Of a stretch of DNA of 36,867 bases, positions 1 through 7,672 are shown piece after piece. Every line of letters begins with the position of its first letter. Position 1 is the first letter of the stretch. Under the pieces are notes generated by a model. The model was not told the origin of the DNA and did no database searches. It saw only the letters and a list, made by a program, of their open reading frames with translations. The DNA comes from an uncultured Eubacterium sp. (GTDB lineage: Bacteria; Bacillota; Clostridia; Oscillospirales; Acutalibacteraceae). The translations under genes and the position numbers were made by a program. The stretch covers positions 1-36,867 of the forward strand of contig CABQCC010000002.1 of NCBI GenBank assembly GCA_902462495.1, written 5' to 3'.

Positions 1-807
1 AGTAAGAGCCGCCACACAGCTTTTACCCGTGAGCATAACATTCATTTTTTCAATCGTTGACGGTTCGGGAAGAACTCTGCATTCCGAAAGATAAGCGTTG
101 ATTCGGGAGAATACCCACGGATTGCCGAGCGCACCTCTGCCAATCATTATTGCATCGGCATTAGTTTTTTCAAGCATAATCGCCGCCGACTGCTCATCTG
201 TTATGTCGCCGTTTGCAATAACGGGGATGTCAAGTGCGTTTTTCACCTTTGCAATGATGTCGTAATCAACCGTTCCGCTGTACATCTGCTGTCGTGTTCT
301 GCCGTGCACCGCAACAGCGCTTGCACCTGCTTTTTGTGCAAGAAGTGCCATTTCAACGGCGTTGATGTTGTCGTCATCCCAGCCTTTGCGGATTTTTACG
401 GTTACGGGAATGTCCACCGCTTCAACAACCGCCTTTATGATTTCGTATGCAAACTGTGGATTTTTCATCAGGCTTGCACCTCCGCCGTTCATAGCAACTT
501 TTGGCGCAGGACAGCCCATATTTATGTCGAGTATATTTGGGTTGTATTCAAGGCATTTGACCGCCGCATGAGCCATAATTTCAGGGTCGTCACCAAAAAT
601 CTGTGCTCCGCACGGACGCTCGTTGCCGATTGTCAACAGCTCTCCGCTTTTTTTGTCGCCCATAGTGAGTCCTTTTGACGACACCATTTCTGTCACCGTG
701 TATGCCGCTCCGAATTGTGTGCACAGCTCCCTGAACGCCCTGTCCGCAATTCCTGCCATCGGTGCCAAAAATGCAATATTTGTAAATTCTAAATCGCCGA
801 TTTTCAT
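1..807 (-). CDS. dusB: tRNA-dihydrouridine synthase, DusB type (3' end cut by window)
   Basis: I translated the minus strand from the ATG at 805-807; the frame stays open for 269 codons to the window edge, so the C-terminus is missing. The protein should be an FMN enzyme that reduces uridines in the D-loop of tRNA. Visible signs are the N-terminal LAPMAGIADRAFR segment, the DINMGCPAPKV motif with the expected catalytic cysteine at C99, the VAVHGRTR segment near residue 165, and the C-terminal IANGDI and GRGALGNPW phosphate/FMN-binding motifs. This arrangement is typical of DusB (nifR3 family) in Firmicutes. The ribosome binding site is weak. A plausible promoter lies about 60 bp upstream and diverges from murA. 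Family assignment is strong; the choice of DusB over other Dus paralogues is by resemblance. Confidence 0.93.
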   Translation of the reverse strand, partial: MKIGDLEFTNIAFLAPMAGIADRAFRELCTQFGAAYTVTEMVSSKGLTMGDKKSGELLTIGNERPCGAQIFGDDPEIMAHAAVKCLEYNPNILDINMGCPAPKVAMNGGGASLMKNPQFAYEIIKAVVEAVDIPVTVKIRKGWDDDNINAVEMALLAQKAGASAVAVHGRTRQQMYSGTVDYDIIAKVKNALDIPVIANGDITDEQSAAIMLEKTNADAIMIGRGALGNPWVFSRINAYLSECRVLPEPSTIEKMNVMLTGKSCVAALT

Positions 808-868
808 AAATTTTCCAATCCGAATTAATCTCTTAATTCACACTTATTACCTTGATTAATACGCTCAT

Positions 869-897
869 AATATATCATATTAATAATGTAAAATCAA
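869..897 (-). promoter_or_regulatory. Probable sigma-A promoter of dusB
   Basis: On the minus strand TTGATT (892-897) is followed after 17 nt by TATATT (869-874), with TGA directly before the -10 giving an extended -10. It points at the dusB start at 807. Inferred from consensus only. Confidence 0.5.
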
Positions 898-1146
898 ATG
901 AAATCAAAACATTAAATGTGAATTTAAAAATATTTAGCAATTTTTTACAATTAATAATAAATCTTGCAAAAGGCATTGACATATTTGTAATAATGTGTTA
1001 CTCTTTTGTTACCTATGGAGATACAAAATGTAGCAAATTGTGTATCTGAAAAAGGAACTACACCATATATTGTGCATTTGTTACGAAAAAGCAATATATT
1101 TAGAAGCCTAACAGATTACAAAACGGTAAAAATCGGTGACTTTTTA
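898..1146. other. AT-rich intergenic stretch between divergent dusB and murA
   Basis: No convincing gene is present. A perfect TTGACA at 976-981 with a poor TACTCT 17 nt downstream could be a second, weak plus-strand promoter. A 7-bp inverted repeat (1019-1025 with 1041-1047) follows it. A 65-codon open frame at 852-1049 has no ribosome binding site and low-complexity AT-rich composition, so I do not call it. Confidence 0.4.
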
Positions 1147-1175
1147 TTCACATTACGTTGGTAATTTGTTATAAT
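1147..1175 (+). promoter_or_regulatory. Probable sigma-A promoter of murA
   Basis: TTCACA (1147-1152), a 17-nt spacer and a perfect TATAAT (1170-1175) lie about 100 bp before the murA start. The resulting leader would be roughly 90 nt. Consensus-based inference. Confidence 0.6.
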
Positions 1176-1274
1176 TCAATATGTACGATATTATGCATAT
1201 TGCATAATTGCGACTACATAAATTTGATTTCTACTTTTATTTATATATATTACCTTATGAACGGAGGGAAAATC

Positions 1275-2561
1275 GTGGATAATTTTGTTATTAACGGCGG
1301 ACACGAGTTGTTCGGAGAAGTTAATATCAGCGGTGCAAAAAATGCCGCAGTTGCTATTATCCCGGCGGCTCTTTTGGCAGAAGATACTGTCAGAATTGAA
1401 AACATCCCGCAAATCAGCGATGTTCAGCTGATTATCGAAATTCTCAGCAGAATGGGTGCTGAGATTAAGGTTGTCAACAAAAACACCTTGGATATTAACA
1501 CTACAAATATTAATTATCAAAGTATACCGTATGAACTTACATCTCATTTCAGAGCAAGCTACTATTTGATTGGTGCAATGCTTGGCAGATTCAGTAAGGC
1601 AGATGTTGCGCTTCCGGGTGGCTGTGATTTTGGTGTAAGACCTATTGACCAGCATGTAAAGGGCTTCAAGATGCTCGGCGCACAGGTTGATATTATCGAC
1701 GGCGTTGTGTGTGCAAAGGCAGAAAAGCTTGTCGGCACACCTATCTATATGGATGTTGTGTCTGTCGGCGCAACCATCAACATTATGCTTGCGGCGGTTA
1801 AGGCAAGAGGCCTCACCGTTATTGAAAATGCGGCAAAAGAGCCACATATCGTTGACCTTGCAAACTTCCTCAACTCAATGGGTGCGGATGTAAGGGGCGC
1901 AGGCACCGATGTCATCAAAATCCGTGGCGTAGAAAAAATGCACGGTTGCACATATTCAATCATTCCCGACCAAATCGAAGCAGGCACATATATGGTTGCC
2001 GCTGCGGCTTGTGGCGGTGATGTGCTTGTTAAGAATGTAATTCCCAAGCACCTTGAATCAATCACAGCAAAGCTTGAAGAAGCAGGCGCAGAAGTTATTG
2101 AATATGACGATGCGGTTCGTGTAACAAGATTTAAGTCACTTTCAAAATGCAATGTAAAAACTATGCCTCATCCGGGCTTTCCAACCGATATGCAACCTCA
2201 AATGGCGGTGCTTTTGTCTATTGCAAACGGCACAAGCATTTTGTCCGAGAGCGTGTGGGACAATCGTTTTCAGTATGTTCAACAGCTTCTTCGTATGGGT
2301 GCGGACATTCAGGTTGACGGCAAGGTGGCTGTTATTGTCGGCGTTCCGAGACTTGACGGCACAACAGTCAGAGCAACCGACCTCCGTGCAGGTGCGGCAA
2401 TGATTATTGCAGGCTTGGTTGCAGAGGGCACAACAACTGTTGAGGACACGATTTATGTTGAGCGTGGATATGAGGATGTTGTTGAAAAGTTTTCGGCACT
2501 CGGCGCAGACATCAAGCGTGTTGCGGTTAAGGAAGAAAACGCTGTTTCTTCCGCAGGTTAA
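1275..2561 (+). CDS. murA: UDP-N-acetylglucosamine 1-carboxyvinyltransferase
   Basis: MurA transfers enolpyruvate from PEP to UDP-GlcNAc, the first committed step of peptidoglycan precursor synthesis in the cytoplasm. From the GTG at 1275 the product is 428 aa, the normal family length. I prefer this start over the upstream in-frame ones because GGAGGG sits 6 nt before it and the protein then begins DNFVINGG, as MurA proteins do. Visible signature residues are K22 in SGAKNA and the catalytic C117 in PGGCDFGVRPIDQH, the cysteine targeted by fosfomycin, so the product should be sensitive in principle. The C-terminal DLRAGAAMIIAGL motif is also intact. Firmicutes often carry two murA paralogues; which one this is cannot be told from the window. 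A terminator hairpin follows directly. Confidence 0.96.
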   Translation: MDNFVINGGHELFGEVNISGAKNAAVAIIPAALLAEDTVRIENIPQISDVQLIIEILSRMGAEIKVVNKNTLDINTTNINYQSIPYELTSHFRASYYLIGAMLGRFSKADVALPGGCDFGVRPIDQHVKGFKMLGAQVDIIDGVVCAKAEKLVGTPIYMDVVSVGATINIMLAAVKARGLTVIENAAKEPHIVDLANFLNSMGADVRGAGTDVIKIRGVEKMHGCTYSIIPDQIEAGTYMVAAAACGGDVLVKNVIPKHLESITAKLEEAGAEVIEYDDAVRVTRFKSLSKCNVKTMPHPGFPTDMQPQMAVLLSIANGTSILSESVWDNRFQYVQQLLRMGADIQVDGKVAVIVGVPRLDGTTVRATDLRAGAAMIIAGLVAEGTTTVEDTIYVERGYEDVVEKFSALGADIKRVAVKEENAVSSAG

Positions 2562-2569
2562 AATAATAT

Positions 2570-2597
2570 AATCCTCGTCATTGACGGGGATTTTTTT
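2570..2597 (+). terminator. Rho-independent terminator after murA
   Basis: A 10-bp stem (arms 2570-2579 and 2583-2592, one G-U pair, 3-nt loop) runs into seven T residues. It ends 20 nt before the next start codon, so it may reduce rather than abolish read-through. Confidence 0.75.
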
Positions 2598-2616
2598 GAA
2601 GTAATGGGGTAGCAAA

Positions 2617-3402
2617 ATGGCAAAAGCGTGTCAGCTGTTTTCGGGCAGTAAGGGCAATTCAATATACATATCCTCGGCTTGCGGCAAGTTCCTTGTTGAT
2701 GCCGGAGTGAGCGCAAAGCGACTCGATGAAAAGCTCCGTTCAATCGGTGTTGAGCCTGATGAACTTGACGGAATTTTTGTTACTCACGAGCATACCGACC
2801 ACATCGGAGGCTTGCGAGTTTTTTCGGCGAAGCATAATTTGCCTGTGTTTGCTCACAAGGATGTGGCAGAAAAAATCAAGGCGAGCGGTTCAATCAAAGA
2901 CGGTGTTCCGCTTTATAAAATTGATGAAAATATGGAAATCGGCGGAGCGGAAATCGTGCCGTTTGTCAATAGCCACGACAGCGTTGCATGCGTTGGCTAT
3001 CGCTTCAATATGAACGGCAGGTCAATCGCTGTGTGCACCGATACGGGATATGTGACCGAGGACGCAAGGGAAAAACTCAAGGGTACGGATATGGTGTATC
3101 TTGAGTCGAACCACGAGGTCACAATGCTTGAAAACGGTTTTTATCCTTATCAGCTCAAGCAGAGAATTCTGTCGGCAAAGGGGCATCTTTCAAATTTTGC
3201 GTGTGGCGAATTTGCAAAGGAACTTGTGCAAAACGGCACAACAAGGCTTGTGTTGGCACATTTGAGCAAGGAGAACAACAATCCCGATGTCGCACGCCAA
3301 ACAACACTTTGTGCGTTGAGCGAAGCGGGATTTGAACAAAACAAGGATTTTCGCCTCGGTGTTTCGGCTGAGGAATGTTTTGAAAGGCCGATAGTTTTAT
3401 GA
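2617..3402 (+). CDS. MBL-fold metallo-hydrolase, WalJ/YycJ type
   Basis: The 261-aa product begins KACQLFSGSKGNS, typical of the YycJ/WalJ/VicX branch of metallo-beta-lactamase-fold hydrolases. The di-metal motif HEHTDH is at residues 57-62; further metal ligands are probably in NSHDS and in the TDTGY segment. WalJ proteins are associated with the WalKR cell-wall system and with DNA-related nuclease activity in some Firmicutes; the exact substrate is not known to me. No walKR genes are adjacent here; instead the gene overlaps rlmH by 4 nt (ATGA), so the two are translationally coupled. The start is preceded by a modest GGGG-type site. The assignment to the fold is secure, to the WalJ branch probable. 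Confidence 0.88.
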   Translation: MAKACQLFSGSKGNSIYISSACGKFLVDAGVSAKRLDEKLRSIGVEPDELDGIFVTHEHTDHIGGLRVFSAKHNLPVFAHKDVAEKIKASGSIKDGVPLYKIDENMEIGGAEIVPFVNSHDSVACVGYRFNMNGRSIAVCTDTGYVTEDAREKLKGTDMVYLESNHEVTMLENGFYPYQLKQRILSAKGHLSNFACGEFAKELVQNGTTRLVLAHLSKENNNPDVARQTTLCALSEAGFEQNKDFRLGVSAEECFERPIVL

Positions 3403-3881
3403 TTAAGGTGACTGTTATTGCAGTCGGTCGACTGAAAGAAAAATATCTCCGTGACGCTTGCGAGGAGTATCTCAAAAGGCTCGGCACATATTCAAAGGTG
3501 AGCGTTGTTGAGGTCAATGAGGAGCGTTGCTCCGATAATCCGAGCGAGTCGGAAATAGAAAATGTCAAGCAAAAAGAGGGTCAGCGTATTATCGCAAAAA
3601 TCCCGAAAGGCTCGTTCGTTGTGCCGATGTGCATTGAGGGCACGCAATTTTCAAGCGAGAATTTTGCAAAGAAAATCGAGACAACGGCGGTTGCGGGGAA
3701 CAGCGATATAACTTTTATCATCGGCGGTTCGTTCGGTCTGTCGAATGAGGTCAAGTCGCTTGGCAAATTGAAACTGTCGTTTGGCAAACTCACACTTCCG
3801 CACCAGCTTATGCGTGTTGTCCTTTTGGAGCAAATCTATCGTGCATTTTCGATACTCAACAACAGCAAATATCATAAATAA
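3399..3881 (+). CDS. rlmH: 23S rRNA (pseudouridine1915-N3)-methyltransferase
   Basis: RlmH is a small SPOUT-class, SAM-dependent methyltransferase that modifies pseudouridine 1915 in helix 69 of 23S rRNA on assembled 70S ribosomes. The 160-aa length is typical. Seen are the N-terminal IKVTVIAVGRLKEKYL, the FIIGGSFGLS glycine-rich SAM knot segment and the C-terminal HQLMRVVLLEQIYRAF followed by YHK at the end, the family's hallmark. The start overlaps the stop of the upstream hydrolase, indicating one transcript. A hairpin with a T-run lies 28 nt downstream and separates it from spoVAD. Confidence 0.96.
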   Translation: MIKVTVIAVGRLKEKYLRDACEEYLKRLGTYSKVSVVEVNEERCSDNPSESEIENVKQKEGQRIIAKIPKGSFVVPMCIEGTQFSSENFAKKIETTAVAGNSDITFIIGGSFGLSNEVKSLGKLKLSFGKLTLPHQLMRVVLLEQIYRAFSILNNSKYHK

Positions 3882-3908
3882 AACACATATTTCTATAATA
3901 TAAATTTA

Positions 3909-3940
3909 CGCCTCGGTAAAACTACTACCGAGGTGTTTTT
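3909..3940 (+). terminator. Hairpin after rlmH that also contains the spoVAD ribosome binding site
   Basis: CCTCGGTA (3911-3918) pairs perfectly with TACCGAGG (3926-3933) and the stem is followed by TGTTTTT. It has the shape of an intrinsic terminator, but the 3' arm is also the GAGGTG that serves spoVAD, whose ATG is at 3941. It therefore may end the rlmH transcript and mask the spoVAD ribosome binding site in read-through RNA. Confidence 0.7.
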
Positions 3941-4966
3941 ATGAAGAAAATCGGAAAAACATATATTTTTGAATCAGAACCGTTGATTATCGGCTCGGCG
4001 GGAGTTGCCGGCAAAAAAGAGGGCGAAGGTCCTCTCGGCGCTGATTTCGATATGGTTTTTGAGGACACAACTATGGGGCAGGACAGTTTCGAACTTGCCG
4101 AAAGTGCAATGCTTCATGATGCGATAATCAGGGCTTTGGCAAGTGCAAATGTTTCGCCCAAGGATGTTGATTTTGTTATGACGGGTGATTTGCTCGACCA
4201 ATGCACAGGCTCGTGTTTTGCACTCAAAGATTTGGAAATGCCGTTCATCGGAATGTACGGTGCGTGCTCAACAATGGCACTCACTTTGTGCAATTCGGCA
4301 ATGCTTGTGTCGGCAGGTGCAAACATCTGCGTTGCAGGTGCTTCGAGCCATTTTGCCTCCAGCGAAAGGCAGTTTCGTTATCCGCTTGAATATGGCGGTC
4401 AGCGAACTCCGACAGCACAATGGACGGTCACGGGTGCAGGCAGTGCGGTTGTGCAAAATCAAAGAAATATCGAACCCGAAAAGTTGCAAAATGCCGTGAA
4501 AATTTCTGCTGTTCACATCGGAACGATTACAGATTTGGGCATCAAAGACGCAAACAATATGGGTGCGGCGATGGCTCCGGCGGCAGCAAGAACGATAGCG
4601 GATTTTTTGCATGACACACAGACAAAACCTGAGGATTACGACCTGATTTTGACGGGTGATTTGGGGCTTACGGGTTCAAAATTGTTGTATGAACTTTTGC
4701 AAGAGGACAGCGAGCTCGACATCAAAGCACAGCACAAAGATTGCGGAACGATGATTTTTGATTTGGCGGAGCAGGATGTCAATTCGGGTGGCTCCGGTTG
4801 TGGCTGTTCGGCAAGCGTTGTTTGTTCGCATATTATGAAAAATATCAAAAACGGCACGCTTAAAAAAGTGCTGTTTGTCGCAACGGGAGCGCTGATGTCG
4901 CCGACTTCGGCAAAGCAGGGACAGTCAATCCCCGGAATTGCCCACGCCGTCTTGCTCGAAAAATAA
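3941..4966 (+). CDS. spoVAD: Stage V sporulation protein AD
   Basis: SpoVAD has a thiolase-like fold and binds dipicolinic acid; with other SpoVA proteins it loads DPA into the forespore and releases it at germination. The 341-aa product is full length. Recognisable segments are GPLGADFD, the QDSFELAESAML helix, VMTGDLLDQCTGSCFAL, GMYGACSTMALTL, the LILTGDLGLTGSKLL repeat of the same fold, and a C-terminal GGSGCGCSASV with ATGALMSPTS. In most spore formers the gene sits between spoVAC and spoVAE; here it stands alone after rlmH. Its ribosome binding site is inside a hairpin, so translation should need a transcript that starts within or after the 5' arm. A sigma-G promoter is expected from family knowledge, but I cannot point to one. 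Confidence 0.95.
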   Translation: MKKIGKTYIFESEPLIIGSAGVAGKKEGEGPLGADFDMVFEDTTMGQDSFELAESAMLHDAIIRALASANVSPKDVDFVMTGDLLDQCTGSCFALKDLEMPFIGMYGACSTMALTLCNSAMLVSAGANICVAGASSHFASSERQFRYPLEYGGQRTPTAQWTVTGAGSAVVQNQRNIEPEKLQNAVKISAVHIGTITDLGIKDANNMGAAMAPAAARTIADFLHDTQTKPEDYDLILTGDLGLTGSKLLYELLQEDSELDIKAQHKDCGTMIFDLAEQDVNSGGSGCGCSASVVCSHIMKNIKNGTLKKVLFVATGALMSPTSAKQGQSIPGIAHAVLLEK

Positions 4967-5068
4967 GAGGTTGTCGCTTTTTGGGCAAAAAACTAACGCA
5001 TTTGCATAATAATTCTAACACAATTTCGGTCACTTTTGTTCATTATTTATTAAAAATAACAAATGATA

Positions 5069-5097
5069 TTGTAATTTTATCTTATATAGTGTATAAT
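5069..5097 (+). promoter_or_regulatory. Probable promoter of the polysaccharide operon
   Basis: TTGTAA (5069-5074), a 17-nt spacer and TATAAT (5092-5097) precede the first gene by about 75 bp. It is the only strong promoter-like match seen ahead of the 17-kb co-directional gene set. Confidence 0.6.
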
Positions 5098-5119
5098 TTT
5101 GCAGAGAAGAGAGATTATG

Positions 5120-5158
5120 TATATTGCACAAATATTTTTTGGAATTTTGTGCAATATA
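5120..5158 (+). promoter_or_regulatory. Strong leader hairpin before the first polysaccharide gene
   Basis: Arms 5120-5132 and 5146-5158 pair perfectly over 13 bp with a 13-nt loop. The stem is followed by TTTTGGAGG, the ribosome binding site of the first gene (ATG 5173). It could be an attenuator, an RNA-stability element or a protein site; the sequence does not say which. Confidence 0.6.
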
Positions 5159-5172
5159 TTTTGGAGGATATT

Positions 5173-5430
5173 ATGGCTAATGAAAAAATTTGGCTTTCTT
5201 CGCCGACCATGCACGGCGAGGAATTAAAATACGTAACCGAAGCTTACGAAACAAATTGGATGTCAACCATCGGTGAAAACATCAACGAGGTTGAGCGTCA
5301 AATTTGCGACAAGGTCGGTTGCAAATATGCGATTGCCTTGTCCGCCGGAACAGCGGCTTTACACCTTGCGGTAAAATTAGCAGGTGTGAAGCACGGTGAC
5401 AGGGTTTTTTGTTGTGATATGACATTATAA
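5173..5430 (+). pseudogene. Truncated DegT/DnrJ/EryC1/StrS aminotransferase (N-terminal remnant)
   Basis: From the ATG at 5173, with TTGGAGG just upstream, 85 residues read as the N-terminus of a PLP-dependent sugar aminotransferase: the WLSSPTMHGEE opening, YETNWMSTIG and the SAGTAALHLAVKLAG motif. Full-length members are near 380-400 aa and carry the PLP lysine far downstream. Here the frame stops in DMTL at 5430 and a GT32-like gene begins 16 nt later. No remainder of the enzyme is visible downstream. The upstream promoter, hairpin and ribosome binding site are intact and the remnant has a less AT-rich composition than what follows, so the junction near 5425 looks like a recombination breakpoint where a polysaccharide cassette replaced the old locus. 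The 85-aa peptide is presumably still translated but cannot be an aminotransferase. Confidence 0.85.
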
Positions 5431-5446
5431 AATGAGAGTTGTTTAA

Positions 5447-6163
5447 ATGATTCCTAAAACTATACATTATGTTTGGTTAGGTGATAAACCAAAACCTAAA
5501 AGAATAAAAAAGTGCATGGCTTCTTGGGAAAAATTTTGTCCGGATTATAAAATTATAGAGTGGAATGAAGAAAATTTTGATATTAACTCAAATTTGTTCA
5601 TTAAAGCGGCTTATGATTCTCAAAAATATGCTTTTGCAAGTGATGTCATTAGATTGATTGTTTTAGAAAAATATGGCGGAATATATGTTGATGCAGATGT
5701 TGAGTTTTTAAAGCCAATTGACGATTTGCTTGAAAACGAAAGTTTTGTTGGTTTTGAAACAGATGAATATATTAACAGCGGACAAATGTTAGGTTCCGTG
5801 CCAAAGAATATAATATTAAGTGAACATATAAAAGAATATGACGACATAGATTTTTTGAAAATTGATGATATTACAAGTATAACTTGTCCTAAAATTTTTA
5901 CAAATTTATTAGTTAAAAAAGGCTTGATTTTAGATGGAAGTGAACAAATAATTTCAGGAGTTCATATATATCCGGTGGAGTATTTTAATCCTTTTGACAC
6001 AAAAACCGGAAAGATGACCAAAACAAAAAATTCTTATTCAATACATTGGTCTGCCCATAGTTGGACAGATAGAAATCCTGTGGTGAAACAAGCAGTTAGA
6101 ATTTGTCATAGATTTTTTGGGGTTGATTGTTTTGAAAAAATCAGAACAATATTGAGGAGATAG
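5447..6163 (+). CDS. Glycosyltransferase with DXD motif (GT32, OCH1-like)
   Basis: The 238-aa protein opens IPKTIHYVWLGD and contains the signature FASDVIRLIVLEKYGGIY followed by VDADVE, with the metal-binding DXD at D82-A-D84. This is the DXD-type sugar transferase family (Gly_transf_sug, GT32), common in capsule clusters. It should move one sugar from a nucleotide donor onto the growing lipid-linked repeat unit on the cytoplasmic face; donor and linkage cannot be read from sequence. The protein is soluble or peripheral, with no clear membrane segment. The ribosome binding site is weak and the gene follows the aminotransferase remnant by 16 nt, so it may depend on coupling to it. Confidence 0.88.
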   Translation: MIPKTIHYVWLGDKPKPKRIKKCMASWEKFCPDYKIIEWNEENFDINSNLFIKAAYDSQKYAFASDVIRLIVLEKYGGIYVDADVEFLKPIDDLLENESFVGFETDEYINSGQMLGSVPKNIILSEHIKEYDDIDFLKIDDITSITCPKIFTNLLVKKGLILDGSEQIISGVHIYPVEYFNPFDTKTGKMTKTKNSYSIHWSAHSWTDRNPVVKQAVRICHRFFGVDCFEKIRTILRR

Positions 6164-6167
6164 AATT

Positions 6168-6803
6168 GTGTATATATATATTAAACGAATGCTTGATGTG
6201 GCTATAGCTACTTTAACTTTGATTATTTTATCACCGTTAATGGCTTTTACGGCAGCTGCAGTTAAACTTGAGTCTGACGGACCTGCGATTTTCAAGCAAG
6301 ACAGATTGGGTTTGAACGGAAAGGTTTTTAAGATTTATAAGTTCCGTTCGATGTGTCAGGGCGCTGAACATACAGGCACAGGTGTATATAGCGGCGCTGA
6401 TGATATGCGTGTCACAAAGGTCGGAAAAATAATTCGTGCCACAAGTATTGACGAACTTCCACAGTTGTTCAATATTTTAAAAGGCGATATGAGTTTTATT
6501 GGACCTCGACCGCCTCTTACATATCATCCGTGGGATATTAGTGAGTATACCAAAGAGCAATTACATATGTTTGATGTTCGTCCGGGCATTACAGGTTGGG
6601 CACAGGTGAATGGCAGAAAAGATGTTGAATGGCACAAAAGAATTGAACTTAATTGTTGGTATGTTGATCATATGTCCTTTTGGCTTGATATAAAGATATT
6701 GTTCACAACAGTTATAAAAGTTCTTAAGAACGAGGACAATGTAAATATTGGTGCAACTCTTGTTACAGATGAGAAACAGGAAAAGGAAACAGAAATTGTT
6801 TAA
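6168..6803 (+). CDS. Priming phosphoglycosyl transferase (small monotopic sugar transferase)
   Basis: The 211-aa product is a bacterial sugar transferase of the short monotopic type (PglC/EpsL-like). It transfers a sugar 1-phosphate from a UDP-sugar to undecaprenyl phosphate and so starts each repeat unit. Residues 9-31 form the re-entrant membrane helix. They are followed by KQDRLGLNGKVFKIYKFRSM, the catalytic D95-E96 in SIDELPQLFN, the FIGPRPPL motif and RPGITGWAQVNGR. All expected motifs are present. I use the GTG at 6168 because GAGGAG lies upstream with acceptable spacing and family members start a few residues before the helix. The sugar (GalNAc, Gal, Glc or a diNAcBac type) cannot be deduced. 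The gene is 4 nt after the previous stop. Confidence 0.94.
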   Translation: MYIYIKRMLDVAIATLTLIILSPLMAFTAAAVKLESDGPAIFKQDRLGLNGKVFKIYKFRSMCQGAEHTGTGVYSGADDMRVTKVGKIIRATSIDELPQLFNILKGDMSFIGPRPPLTYHPWDISEYTKEQLHMFDVRPGITGWAQVNGRKDVEWHKRIELNCWYVDHMSFWLDIKILFTTVIKVLKNEDNVNIGATLVTDEKQEKETEIV

Positions 6804-6805
6804 TT

Positions 6806-7615
6806 ATGGCATTAGAGTATTTTTATATAACCAATAATCCAGATGTTGCCTCTGCGTGCGAAAAAGCCGGCATTGATAGGATTTTCATTGATATGGAGTA
6901 TATCGGCAAAAGCGAACGCCAAGGTGGTATGGATACTGTTCAAAATCATCATACAGTTGAAGATGTTAAAGTTGTTAGAAGGTCTATAACTAAATCAAAA
7001 CTTCTTGTCAGAGTAAATCCGATTCACGATAATTCAAAAGAAGAAATTGATGCGGTTATTGAAGCCGGAGCTGATTTCATTATGCTTCCTATGTGGAAAT
7101 CTGTTGATGAAGTTCAAAAGTTTTTTGATATTGTTCAAGGCCGTGTAAAGACGGTACTTCTTCTTGAAACAGATGAAGCAATGAAATGTCTTGATGATGT
7201 GCTTAAACTTGATGCGGTTGATGAAATATATATCGGATTGAATGATTTGCATTTGAGCCAAAATAAAAAGTTTATGTTTGAATTGTATACGGACGGTACA
7301 GTTGATGAAATAGTATCAAAGTTGAAATCTGCAAATGTAAAATTCGGTATTGGCGGTGTAGGAAAAGTTAATTGCGACAATTTGCTTCCTGCCGAAAATA
7401 TACTTTGTGAGCATTACAGACTTGGTTCATCGATGGTTATTCTTGCTCGTGCTTTTTGTGATTGGACAAAGTGTGAACTTGCCGAATTTGAGCAAATTAT
7501 ATCAAATGGCATTGCAGAAAACAGAAAATACGAAATAACTCTTGAAAACAAGACACAGGAGTTTTTTGATGATAAACACAACGAAACAGCAAATATTATT
7601 AAAAATTTAGTATAA
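6806..7615 (+). CDS. HpcH/HpaI-family aldolase
   Basis: The 269-aa protein has the TIM-barrel signature of class II, metal-dependent pyruvate aldolases: R69 and N71 in VRVNP, the metal ligand E121 in LLLETDEAM, and the second ligand D147 in IYIGLNDLHLS. Family members cleave or form 4-hydroxy-2-oxo acids from pyruvate (or oxaloacetate) and an aldehyde. It is embedded in the polysaccharide operon, 2 nt after the priming transferase, and not with a catabolic pathway. A biosynthetic role is therefore likely, for instance making an acid that decorates the glycan. It is followed by the asparagine-synthase-like and D-2-hydroxyacid dehydrogenase genes, which may use the same intermediate. The substrate is unknown; citrate-lyase beta-type activity cannot be excluded. 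Confidence 0.87.
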   Translation: MALEYFYITNNPDVASACEKAGIDRIFIDMEYIGKSERQGGMDTVQNHHTVEDVKVVRRSITKSKLLVRVNPIHDNSKEEIDAVIEAGADFIMLPMWKSVDEVQKFFDIVQGRVKTVLLLETDEAMKCLDDVLKLDAVDEIYIGLNDLHLSQNKKFMFELYTDGTVDEIVSKLKSANVKFGIGGVGKVNCDNLLPAENILCEHYRLGSSMVILARAFCDWTKCELAEFEQIISNGIAENRKYEITLENKTQEFFDDKHNETANIIKNLV

Positions 7616-7672
7616 TGAATTTTTTTGGTACTAAAAATTTTATTTTTAAAAAAATCTGTTAATGGAGACATT

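Noticed and set aside
852..1049. 65-codon plus-strand open frame between dusB and murA
   Set aside because: No ribosome binding site, asparagine/isoleucine-rich composition expected of AT-rich DNA, and it overlaps the dusB promoter.
1191..1847. 218-codon minus-strand frame opposite murA
   Set aside because: Cysteine-rich, no start signal, and it is the antisense shadow of a clear murA gene.
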